Shown here one piece after another: positions 47,261 through 60,400 of a stretch of DNA of 64,000 nucleotides. How positions within the stretch are numbered: position 1 is the first letter of the stretch; every line of letters begins with the position of its first letter. The notes under the pieces are model-generated. The model searched no databases. It was given only the letters and a program-made list of their open reading frames with translations, and had not been told where the DNA came from. This DNA comes from Girardinichthys multiradiatus. Its lineage: Eukaryota > Chordata > Actinopteri > Cyprinodontiformes > Goodeidae. The translations under genes were made by a program, and so were the position numbers. The DNA is taken from NCBI RefSeq assembly GCF_021462225.1, contig NC_061812.1:41445675-41509674 (forward strand), written 5' to 3'.

Positions 47261-48400
47261 GTTAAACTACGACCCTGCTTCCTGGTCTGAACCCTGGGTT
47301 GTCAGAGGTTTGGAGAACTAATAAATTTGGCCAGATTCCTAGAAAGAAGAGCTGCTCCATCCAAAGTGGGATGGATGCCCACTTTGTATGTAATAGTAAA
47401 AAAACAAAAAACAAAAAACACCAAATAAAGTGAAGCCCAAAATTATTCATAGCTCTGAAACAAGACCAGTATCTTTTAAACTATAACAATGTACAAGGAG
47501 TAAAGAATATCAGTTTCTATTTGCATTGTATAAAAATAACATGTAGCGAAATATTATTTATAGTCTTCTCAAAAATCAATGGAAAAACCCTCACTAATGT
47601 TAAAGCACTGAAACTCATTTTATAAGTGCTGACCAGTTTTTTTGAAAGTTTCTACTGTTATTTTGACATTTTTCTCTGGTGAAGAGCACAGCGTCATTTA
47701 GGCTGGAAGTCCTCACTGCCATCACCATAATTTTCAACACACTGCCTAACATCTTCATTCTAACATTCTTGTTTTATTCTACAGTGCCACAATCTGTATC
47801 CCCTTTCTACTCCACCCATCTAGTATTTAAATTTACATAACCTTAAGATTATGATTAGTTGCTGCTCTTTATCTTTGTCTTTTTAAATATTTCTGCCCCA
47901 GTCTTGCACAGAGTCAGCCCACAGCTTTCCCCTATTTTGGTTGGAAACAGACTCTATTAGGCTGACCCTGCCAGAATTTGTATCCCTCTACAAATAATGG
48001 ACAAACAGTATCCGACATTCTTGATTTTTAGTTCACAGATACTTTCTATGATGTCTAACTACTCCTGAAATGACGGAGTTGTTAGCTCTCAATACAGTGA
48101 AGTTATAGGGGGATACTAATAACAGACTGAGCCTGCAAGAAGCATATCCTGTTTTTATGGGTTATATTGAATCATACCATCAGCTGAACACTTGTCTGGC
48201 ATTTAACAGACATGTGATTAGAACAAATAGATGGGTTTAACTCCTCTCGTTGCTCTGTAGGTGGTTGACATATTGTCTGGCAGGCTGAGAGAAGCTGACT
48301 CTGTGTGTGTGTGCTTTTACTTTGACACTTCACCGGATGTTGACAGTTTAACGACTAAGCCAGCTGACGTACACGTGCAGGAGAAGAAGACGAGGCTGAA
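47261..48400. other. Intergenic DNA and GNL3L promoter region
   Basis: No gene is seen. The last 100 bases before the GNL3L start lack a TATA box, as expected for a housekeeping gene. The TGACGTACACGTG string near 48366 could bind bZIP or E-box factors. Confidence 0.4.
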
Positions 48401-48403
48401 GTC

Positions 48404-51400
48404 ATGTCCAAAGCAAGTAAGTTACTGTGATAAATGCATTAGCCTGATATGTATGTGCGTATGGTTTGTTTTGACGGGTTCTGCATTTGTTTCCAGAACA
48501 GAAACGAGCTAAACGTCTTGGTTTTCTTGGAAAGTTTAAGGTAAGCACCACTGCGGCTACCGCTGTCTGTAGCTAACTTTTGCTTCAGGAATCATTTATT
48601 TATGGCTACTCGCCTGTCACTCATATATATTTAACATAGATGTATAACATTGGCAGACGTAATATTTTTGCGTTTTGAAAATAAAGTTGTAAGTCGATAT
48701 CCTAGTCCTAACTCCGCTTCATGGGAAGATACACATGGTTTAGAAGCTAGCAGTAAAACCCTGGTGATGACTGACTTGTCAAAGTTTTAATCTGCTGATT
48801 GCAAAAATAAACAAAATCGAAACAATTCTGCTGCTTTACACTACTGTAGATTTACTTTTTGATATTATAAAAAGACAAAAAATGTGTATGTCCACTTAGT
48901 CTCTGGACTGTGATCTCAGTCTGCCAATCTGACTTCTGATGCCTTTCACCGTGGTAAAGAAATGAAATCCTGTTTTCAGTCTAAAGATGGGCGGAAGGCT
49001 GATGGCTCAGGGCCGACAAACACTGCAAAGCAGCCAGCTGTTCACCAGCTCAAGGACTCCAGGAAACCAGAGGATGTCAGGAAGCAAAGGGTAATTTTTT
49101 TTAAATGGTTTTTAAGGTCAAGGTTGATCAAAATTTCACCTACAAGGTAGTGATGGCACGATGAAGCCTCCTTAAGAGAAGTGGTGGCCTAGTGGTTGGA
49201 GAACAGGGCATTTGCGTTGCCACAAGTACCCTGGTTCAAATCCCACAGCCACTGTCGGTCCGTGAGCAAGACCCTCAGCCCCTGAATGCTCCCTGGGTGA
49301 CGCACAATGGCAGCCCACTGCACCCTAATGGATGGGTTAAATGCAGAGGATAATTTCTCCATTGTGAGGTCAATAAAGTCTAATTAGAACAGATGCCCAA
49401 GTCCAGTCCTTAAGAGCTACTATCCTGCAACGTTTAGATGCATCCCTTCTCCAACACGCCTGAATCAAATGAATTGCTCGTCATCAGGCCTCTGCAGAAC
49501 AGAATGACTGCTGATGAGGGAATTCAGCCACTCAGGTGTGTTGGAAAAGGGATGCATTTAAAAACTGCATGGTAGTAGCTCTCGAGGAATGGAGTTGGGC
49601 TCCCCTGCTCTAGAAGCACTGAGGCTTTCCATCCGGTTGCTCCACTCATGAGCCAAGGCATCAAGATGCTTTATTTGCTCTTCTGGGTCATCAAGTGGAC
49701 AATAACTGTAGAACAGGCAGAGTGATTATAGTGACATGAATTTCCTGTGTAAAGCTTTAAGTTGAATAAATAAATGGTGTTTGTGATGCCAGTAAATTCC
49801 AAATATGATCTTAATCTGTCTTTACGGCACAATGGCTGGATTAAAAGTGGAAGCAAATATGGAAGAGGCCTGTGATGTCACTTATTCTTATAATAACGAT
49901 TTTTATTTAAGCAGGTAAAGCCTCATTGAGATTATAATTTTCTTTTCCAAGATAAACTTAAAAGCTATATTTCCTAACTGGGAATCAAACCAGGGCAGTG
50001 GTGGTGAGAGAACCCAGGACTAAGGCCTCTGAACATTTAAAGTATTTAACCATCACAACACCTATTATTATGAGTAGTTTGATGCATACCAATGCTATTT
50101 GTTTAATATATTCAGAGCATTTCAAACTGCAAGGAAACAATGGTGAGTTTAGAACGTAATGTTATAAATAACAAACACAAAAACTACTGTAATCTTAAGT
50201 TTGATTCATAATTCTGTTTTACCCTAGAAAGAATACGTATGTTAAAGTTTGATATACTTAATAATAGTTGAAGTTGGACTAATCGGGAGGACTTCAAGTA
50301 TATTTGAACATGAGAATAATAGTCTATTTGAAAATGACTATATTTTACTAGTATGTTGGTAGTACATTATCAAATATGTTTCTATGCATTAAAATATATT
50401 TTGTTTAGCAAGGGTACATTTGGCTAGATGCTTTTGCTTCTCTCTAACATAAAAAGTATTCAAGGTAACGCCTGGTTCAGGTATAATAACTCTTTACACA
50501 ACATTTATGGCCCTTTTTAGTCGTGTTTGTTTTTATATTAAAGGACTCAATGAGATCTTGTATCAGCTTCTTGAAGGAGTTTCCACTTTTCTGTTTTGGA
50601 TATTTCAACCTCTACTTGAATTAGGTAGAAGGGAATCGTTGGAAGGATAGGTGTAGAGATATCCCTAGGAAATGGGATTCAGCCATAAGTACTAGATTTA
50701 AGGCTATAATTAACGTCTCTTCTCAGCTTCAAGATCTCCGGGAAAAGCAGAAGCTGTCCAGAGAACGGGAGATGATGAAGAGGAGAAATTTACAAACCTT
50801 TCAGAGCGACATCCTACAGCGACAAAGAGAGTTTGAGCTGAAGGTAAATAGAAGCCCGGTCTGAAAGCTAATCAAATGCTGCATATTGCGATGCTTGCTT
50901 CAGCTTTTCCTTTCTTGTATTGTCCAAACAGGAAACAGAGATGCAGAGTTTGGAAAAACATGTGAACTTTGAAAATGAGAATTCAAGAAAGGCGTATTAC
51001 AGAGAATTTAAAAAGGTAGGTTTCTGTTGTATCTGTGCAAAACATCCAGCTTTCTGTAAATATTAAAAGCTTAATGATCTTTATATAGAATAGTTTGGGT
51101 AAAAGAGATTTTTCTTGCCTTTCTTTGCAAGGTTGTGGAGGCGTCAGATGTAATTTTGGAGGTTTTGGATGCACGTGACCCTCTGGGCTGCAGATGTCCT
51201 CAAGTAGAACAAGCAGTTATCCAGAGTGGAACCAACAAGAGGATAGTTTTAGTCCTTAATAAGATTGGTAAGAACGCTTGCAACTAAGATTATAGAAATA
51301 GTTCATGTATGTATATGTTTTATATTTAATAGTTTCTTTCACATAGTTTTTTTTCCTTGATTATAGATTTGGTATCAAAAGAAATTGTGGAAAAGTGGAT

Positions 51401-54400
51401 TAAGTATCTCCGTAACGAGTTTCCTACAGTGGCTTTCAAAGCATCTACCCAGCAACAAACCAAGAACTTGGTAAACACTGAAACTTCAAAATTTTATATT
51501 GCACTAATGTTGAAAAATTATAGTTTGATGAAGTTAATTGTAACATCACTATGCATTCTCTTTTTCCAGAAACGCAGTAACGTCCCAGTGACAAAAGCCA
51601 CCTCTGAGCTTCTGAGCAGCAGTGCATGTATTGGAGCCGACTGCTTGATGAAACTACTGGGAAACTATTGCCGCAACCAGGATATTAAGACTGCCATTAC
51701 TGTGGGAGTTGTAGGTAAGCTGCTGTATTCAGTAGTGTGAACACTTAAGCAGCTGTTTTAAGGTTCTTCATTTTCGGCTGCACTCATTGTAGGACATGTG
51801 CCAAACAACAACTTTGTTCATAGGTTGTGTGTACACAATGCAATTTAATGTGGTCTGAAGTGAAATAATGGGGCCTTATGTCCTGTAAGGTTTTCCTAAC
51901 GTGGGGAAGAGTAGCTTGATCAACAGTCTGAAACGAGCACGGGCATGCAATGTTGGAGCCACACCTGGAGTCACAAAGTAAGTGTAACTTTGACGCCTCG
52001 TTCCACATGCTCAACTTAGATCTGCTGAACCAGTAGTGTCCAGCTATGTCCTGCCTCCAGCACAGCTGATTCCTGTGGCTGAATTACTACTTCAGCATGT
52101 CGTTGAGTTTACTAAATTAGGTTGAGTCTGTGATGGAAAGCGTGTGAGACACTGGCAGTCGATAGCTCAGGCTGGACCAGTACTCTAAAGGCTGCAATTT
52201 ATTCACCTTGAACAGTGTTGAGCCAGTTCATCCTTAACAACTAGTTCAGACAGGTTCAATAGAACTAGTTTATGTTCATAGTTCATCATCTAAATATTTT
52301 CAACTAACTTCACAGCTCCAACTTGTGCAAGTTCTCATTCATTTGTCATGTCTTGTCTAAAATAAAGAAAAAATATGTAGGTCATGATGTCATTCGCTAA
52401 TTAGCATATGGATTGTCCCAGTGCCTTGTCGTTGTTTTATTCTGGTCTGATCTCTTTGCTCACATAAATTATTTTTTTCTAATAGCTAAATTTCCTAAAC
52501 AGCTGCCCTCCTTCATATGTTTTAATAGTTTCCTCAACAGAAAATGAAACTGAAACTCTGGCTGAAAGGCGTAAATCTTAGATTGAATCTCAATCACGTT
52601 TAGCCCTCTTATTACCATCAAGCTTTTTGCCCTTTAAATCATTAATGCACTGTCAAAAAGCCAACGTAATACTGAATGACGGCCAAAAACTAAAAGTTAA
52701 AGTTGTTTTGGACGTAAGCTGACAGAATCTTCAATTATGTAATACCTGGTTCACACGGCATGATTTTTTTATGTCTTTTTTTAACCCGATCTTCCCCTTC
52801 TGACATTCCCCGATTATCGTGATAGCTCTTAAGATAATCTTATGAGATATTCTTGCTGTGTGTGGTGTGTTAAGAGTGATCTAGTCTACTCAGGAGGACA
52901 TCAGGACCACTCTGACCTCACATCGGGGATATTCAACATGTTGGATTTTCTTGGCCCGATATCCTACCGTGTGGGGTGTCCCCGAAGGACAAACGAGCAT
53001 GAATATGACGAACATGTCATATTCATATGATGAATATGAGATGTAGCCAATCAGAAAGCAAGGTGACAAACACAGAGGGAAATTACTTCCAACTTACCGT
53101 TGATCTCGGGGGATCTTGCGAGATTTCCAGTCTGACATCTGAATGTTTGTGAGTGAAATCTGTTCGTGTGTGGTCTGTTGAGCTGGACGTGTGGCTGGAC
53201 ACCACACACTGTAGGACCAAACCTGTTATACCTACGTTTTTTATCACCATGTGTGGGGTGTCTCAGGTTTTTAAAATCAACCGACAATTTTAAAATGTCG
53301 CAGTGTGAACCAGGCATAAATGATTCACATCTCTGCTGCTCTTTCAGGTACCTACCTGCAGGTTGGCCGGACAGAGGAGATCAAAGCTGCAGCTTCTCTG
53401 CATGTCTTTGCTCCAGCTCCTGTCCATAATGAGAAGAGAAATGAATCAAAATCAGGGAGCCAAAAATCCCTGTTACCCGATAGATTTAAGGGATGGAGTT
53501 TGAGCCTTGGGTTAACATCATTATGTATAAAGTGAAGTCAAGCAGAGGGAAGTGGCAGAAAGCCCTAAGCGGAATGCTGTGGCTTTTCCTCTGTGAGACA
53601 CTTCTTAAATCTTTCATTCACCCACAATGCTGTTTACTGACATCTAACTGGGCTGCGTTACCTTTATGTTCTCCATCTTTAAAAACAGTGTTGTTCAGTT
53701 CAGGGTTCTAAAAATATGGACTTATTCATTGAAACATGTTCATGCACAACACTGACCTTAAAATGCAATGAAAGGAATGCAGCATCCAAACACAGTGAAT
53801 GCAATGCTTAAAGTCAATGAAAAGTGGAGCGAGCTAGTAGTTGATGTATACAGTACAAACCAAAAGTTTGGACACACCTTCTCATTCAAAGAGTTTTCTT
53901 TATTTTCATGACTATGAATATTGTAGCTTCACACTGAAGGCATCAAAACTATGAATTAACACATGTGGAATTATATACTGAACCAAAAAGTGTGAAACAA
54001 CTGAAAATATGTCTTATATTCTAGGTTCTTCAAAGTAGCCACCTTTTGCTTTCATTACTGCTCCGCACACTCTTGGCATTCTGTTGATGAGCTTCAAGAG
54101 GTAGTCACCTGAAATGGTTTTCCAACAGTCTTGAGGGAGTTCCCAGAGATGCTTAGCACTTGTTTGGCCCTTTTACCTTCACTCTGCAGTCCAGCTCACC
54201 CCAAACTATCTCGATTGGGTTCAGGTCCGGTGACTGTGGAGGCCAGGTCATCTGGCGCAGCACCCCATCACTCTCCTTCTTGGTCAAATAGCCCTTACAC
54301 AGCCTGGAGGTGTGTTTGGGGTCATTGTACTGTTGAAAAATAAACGATGGTCCAACTAAACGCAAACCGGATGGAATAGCATGCCGCTGCAAGATGCTGT

Positions 54401-57400
54401 GGTAGCCATGCTGGTTCAGTATGCCTTCAATTTTGAATAAATCCCCAACAGTGTCACCAGCAAAGCACCCCCACACCATCACACCTCCTCCTCCATGCTT
54501 CATAGTGGGAACCAGGCATGTAGAGTCCATCCGTTCACCTCTTCTGCGCCGCACAAAGACACGGTGGTTGGAAGCAAAGATCTCAAACTTGGACTCATCA
54601 GACCAAAGCACAGATTTCCACTGGTCTAATGTCCATTCCTTGTGTTCTTTAGCTCAAACAAGTCTCTTCCGTTTGTTGCCTGTCCTCAGCAGAGGTTTCC
54701 TAGCAGCTATTTTACCATGAAGGCCTGATTCACACAGTCTCCTCTTAACAGTTGTTCTAGAGATGTGTCTGCTGCTAGAACTCTGTGTGGCATTGACCTG
54801 TTCTCTAATCTGAGCTGCTGTTAACCTGCGATTTCTGAGGCTGGTGACTCGGATGAACTTATCGTCCGCAGCAGAGGTGACTCTTGGTCTTCCTTTCCTG
54901 GGGCGGTCCTCATGTGAGCCAGTTTCTTTGTAGCGCTTGATGGTTTTTGCGACTGCACTTGGGGACACTTTCAAAGTTTTCCCAGTTGTTCGGTCTGACT
55001 GACCTACATTTCTTAAAGTAATGATGGCCACTCGTTTTTCTTTACTTAGCTGCTTTTTTCTTGCCATAATACAAATTCTAACAGTCTATTCAGTAGGACT
55101 ATCAGCTGTGTACTATATCCACCTCCTGCACAACACAACTGATGGTCCCAACCCCATTTATAAGGCTTGAAATCCCACTTATTAAACCTGACAGGGCACA
55201 CCTGTGAAGTGAAAACCATTTCAGGTAACTACCACTTGAAGCTCATCAACAGAATGCCTAGAGAGTGCGGAGCAGTAATCACAGCAAAAGGTGGCTACTT
55301 TGAAGAACCTAGAATATAAGACATATTTTCAGTTGTTTCACACTTTTTTGTTCAGTATATAATTCCACATGTGTTAATTCATAGTTTTGATGCCTTCAGT
55401 GTGAAGCTACAATATTCATAGTCATGAAAATGAAGAAAACTCTTTGAATGAGAAGGTGTCTTCAAACCTTTGGTCTGTACTTTATATAAAAGCAGGACAG
55501 ACACATAAACTAAAAGCTCTACTTGAATGAGAAGCCAATACGAGGAGATGTTCTTTTAAACTGTTTTTAAAGGTTTTTGAACCTTGAGTAATTTTGAGAA
55601 AGGCACCATCACCGTAGTATTTCTGCTTTAATCGTGAAACACTGAAGAGTGTCAGACTAATCGACCTAGAGTGGTGTATGAAATACAACAAGATATTTTT
55701 CTGTAGATGGATCGAGGTCAGATATTTATGGCTTATGATTAATCCTGTAAGGCAAATAAAGGTCATTGCGACAGGTTGGGTTCTCTCTCTTTTCGTCATG
55801 CTTGCCAATACCAAAAGACAAGTATTGGGATTTTATACCATCTATTAACAACAAAGACATAAATACACCATGTCTACATTAAGGAATCACAATATTGTAG
55901 TTAAGTTGAATTTTAGACAAAACAATAAGATTTAAGAGACCCTCACATTTGCCAAGTCACTGAATAAATAAAAAGCATGTTTTGATATAAAAGCTGATCT
56001 CTTTAAAAAGAAAAAAAAAAGTTCTGTTAAAATTTGAATTACAATTACTTTCACATGATCAAATTTATTACATTTCTTTTATGGAAAGTTTTATACTTTT
56101 TATATGTCCTATTTTATTAACTTAAAATAGTGAAAAGTAGTGCAGCTCAGCAAATATAGGTTTATGCTATAATCTACTGCACCAGAGGAGCGATGGCTGT
56201 AGGTCTAATAGGGCGGCAGCGGCGCCAGAAGCTGTCATAGAACTGTAAATAATAGTTCTATGACAGCTTAAGTTATTATTCATTTCTAAATCCATAAAGT
56301 TTGGATCTTACAGTGGTCAGCAGGGAGGAACGGAGAAGTGGGCTCATTGGACACAACAGAAGCCTTTGCTGGATGTTTTTCAATTAATATTTTGGTCTTC
56401 AGGTGTCTTCAAGAAGTGCATTTGGACAAACATATTAAGCTCTTGGATTGTCCTGGAATTGTCATGGCAACATCAACAACCGATGCTGCAATGATTCTTC
56501 GTAACTGTGTGAAAATCGAGCAGCTTGTAGATCCTCTTCCACCTGTTGAAGCCATCCTCCGAAGGTGTAACAAGGCACAGGTCGGAACCAACTCTTCTCT
56601 AACAATTACATATAGATACCGCCTCTCAGTCAGGGCCTTGATGTTACCTTTATGTTTACAGATCATTGAGCACTACGGTGTTCCCGACTTTCAGACAGCT
56701 CAGGAGTTCCTGTCTCTTCTTGCCCGGCGACAAGGCAAGCTGAGGAAGGGCGGACTGCCTGACACTGATAAAGCAGCTAAGAGCGTATTGATGGACTGGA
56801 CAGGGTGGGTTACTTTGATTTTTTTAAACTTTTACCAATGATATTCACTCAGTGTTTAGTGTGAATTAACTTTCATTGTGTGCATGCAGAGGAAGGATCA
56901 GTTACTTCACACACCCTCCAGAAACGCACACTCTGCCCACCCACGTCAGCGCTGAGATCGTTTCCGAGATGGGCAAAGCCTTTGACTGGGATGAGTTGGA
57001 AAAAGGAAATCAGGAGGTTCTTGCAGGTAAACAAAGTCAAAGTCTTGGACCTCATTTATGTAGTAACAGCATTACATAAAGACAAACGAGAGTTTTAGGG
57101 ACCTTTTCATATCACACGCTTTAAAACAGCTTGGTCCAAACTTCATCTGCGTGACGTTTGCAGTGGTGGGCACAACCAATCCGGAAATAAGCTCAACTAA
57201 CCCATATTCTGCTAACTAAAATAAGAGCTTCGCTAACGCTAAACAGATAAAGAATTAGTGGAAGCTAACGCTAAGACGGCTGTCACTCAGGGTTGCTAGA
57301 TCTGACAGTTTCCAACCCAAACACAACGTAGAACCCGCCCAGCTCTATAAAAACCAGGCCAAATTACAACCTCTCTTCAAACTCATCTTTAAACCATAAA

Positions 57401-60400
57401 ACTATTACACGCAAAATTTTCCCTGTCTCTCTCAGTCTCTCTCTCACACACACAGAGTGTATATCAATCGAACATTTCTTTTTCACACACAGTTAATCAC
57501 CTACGGTTTCCAAAGTTAGAGAAGAAGCTAAAAGTTAGCTCCACTGTTAGCGAATTAGCGGAACTGTGCCCAACACTGGAAGCTTGCAAAAGCAAGAGCG
57601 GTTCTTCCACAGTTGTGATTGTGTTCACTAAATGCACAATTCATCTTGAAGGGGCAGCTTATGTCATCTGAGAATAGCCGGGACCTCCCATAAATGCCTG
57701 GGGGATTGAGCTATTTTCTATGCTCTAAACATTTAGGAATAAAATGGGAGACAAAACAGAACTCCTACAGTTTTTGAGATATTCTTTGAATCTGGAATTG
57801 ATGCATCAAACCCAAAGGATCTCATAAATTTACATAAATCTGCGATGATAATTTAGATTTGATTGTCGATCATGTTTCTGTACTTGCTGTCATTGAATCC
57901 TTCCCACCTTAAGGATAACTGGGTTATTATATCCCTAAGAGTACCAGCAAAATATCATTGCAACTATTAATTAATGTCAAATCAGTCTGTACTAGGTGTT
58001 TGTTCCTGATATAAGTCTGGATTTATAACCTGGATAGTTTTTTTTAGATGCAGGGTACAGTTGTGTTTATTGTTTTTCATATAAAACCAGAAAAGGGTGG
58101 CATGCATTAGTAGTCCCCCACCCAGAGTCAGTAATCATTTGAACCACTTTTCAGTCCAGTTAGAGATGTAGGTTTGAGTTATGTCTGTGCCATCTTTGCA
58201 CATGTAGAGATCAATTGTTTATTGTGTTTATGTCAGTATTCAAGTCTTGCCACAGATTGTCAATTCAATTTATGTCCGGACTTTGCCTTCATCATACGAA
58301 CACATAAATATGCTTACTTTATGTCTATTAATAATAGTAAATTAATTTTGTCAGAATAGGTGTCTTGATTAGATAAACTCTTAACTTTGTTTCTGTGTTT
58401 CAGAGTCTTCTTGCCCTGACATCCAAATGGGATTCTGCATGGAAACTGCCGGAATGACGCAAGGAGGTCAGAATGAGTTACCTGAACTGGAAATGGAAGG
58501 AGGGTCTGTGGAAGATGAAGATAAAGATGACGCTGAATTCATGGAGGATGACCAGGATTCAGAGGTGAGGAACACTTTTGTCCTTACATCTGCATAACTC
58601 ACAAACCTTCAGCCTCTTCTCAAATGAAAGTAATCAAACTAACCCTTTACATCTGATATATCTATCCTGCTCCAAATAGTTTGGACCAATGACGGTGGAA
58701 ATAAAAGCACAGAAAAAGACTGAGTTCTCTGTAAAAGATGCTGCTCCCAAAGCTCCAGATTTGAAAGATATCCTGAAAGTAGATCCCCTGCAGCAGGGCC
58801 AGGCACTCCTAGCTGCCAGCAAGAAAAGGAAAAAACAGCAGAAAAGAGCTGGTTTGTATAATCAATTTTTATATTTTTGTCTTAGTTTTATTAAATTCTG
58901 TATGAACTTTCTAAAAAAAGTTAAAACACATTAAAAGGCATGGCTGCACGCAAAAATAAATGTTTCATTTAAAAATTTGAGAGATTGTGTTTAGGCCTGG
59001 TGAAGCTTAAGGTTTTTCAGTTTCACAATGCTGGTTCACTCGTTGGTGGGGTCCATTACCATAGGGACATATACAGGTCCTTTTCAAAATATTAGCATAT
59101 TGTGATAAAGTTCAATATTTTCCATAATGTAATGATGAAAATTTAACATTAATATATTTTAGATTCATTGCACACTAACTGAAATATTTCAGGTCTTTTA
59201 TTGTCTTAATACGGATGATTTTGGCATACAGCTCATGAAAACCCAAAATTCCTATCTCACTAAATTAGCATATTTCATCCGACCAATAAAAGAAAAGTGT
59301 TTTTAATACAAAAAACGTCAACCTTCAAATAATCATGTACAGTTATGCACTCAATACTTGGTTGGGAATCCTTTTGCAGAAATGACTGCTTCAATGCGGC
59401 GTGGCATGGAGGCAATCAGCCTGTGGCACTGCTGAGGTCTTATGGAGGCCCAGGATGCTTCGATAGCGGCCTTTAGCTCATCCAGAGTGTTGGGTCTTGA
59501 GTCTCTCAACGTTCTCTTCACAATATCCCACAGATTCTCTATGGGGTTCAGGTCAGGAGAGTTGGCAGGCCAATTGAGCACAGTGATACCATGGTCAGTA
59601 AACCATTTACCAGTGGTTTTGGCACTGTGAGCAGGTGCCAGGTCGTGCTGAAAAATGAAATCTTCATCTCCATAAAGCTTTTCAACAGATGGAAGCATGA
59701 AGTGCTCCAAAATCTCCTGATAGCTGTCTGCATTGACCCTGCCCTTGATAAAACACAGTGGACCAACACCAGCAGCTGACACGGCACCCCAGACCATCAC
59801 TGACTGTGGGTACTTGACACTGGACTTCTGGCATTTTGGCATTTCCTTCTCCCCAGTCTTCCTCCAGACTCTGGCACCTTGATTTCCGAATGACATGAAG
59901 AATTTGCTTTCATCTGAAAAAAGTACTTTGGACCACTGAGCAACAGTCCAGTGCTGCTTCTCTGTAGCCCAGGTCAGGCGCTTCTGCCGCTGTTTCTGGT
60001 TCAAAAGTGGCTTGATCTGGGGAATGCGGCACCTGTAGCCCATTTCCTGCACACGCCTGTGCACGGTGGCTCTGGATGTTTCTACTCCAGACTCAGTCCA
60101 CTGCTTCCGCAGGTCCCCCAAGGTCTGGAATCGGCCCTTCTCCACAATCTTCCTCAGGGTCCGGTCACCTCTTCTCGTTGTGCAGCGTTTTCTGCCACAC
60201 TTTTTCCTTCCCACAGACTTCCCACTGAGGTGCCTTGATTCAGCACTCTGGGAACAGCCTATTCATTCAGAAATTTCTTTCTGTGTCTTACCCTCTTGCT
60301 TGAGGTGTCAATAGTGGCCTTCTGGACAGCAGTCAGGTTGGCAGTCTTACCCATGATTGGGGTTTTGAGTGATGAACCAGGCTGGGAGTTTTAAAGGCCT

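Noticed and set aside
53320..53535. Possible extra GNL3L exon in intron 9
   Set aside because: The reading phase from exon 9 to exon 10 is already continuous, and the segment adds no family sequence.
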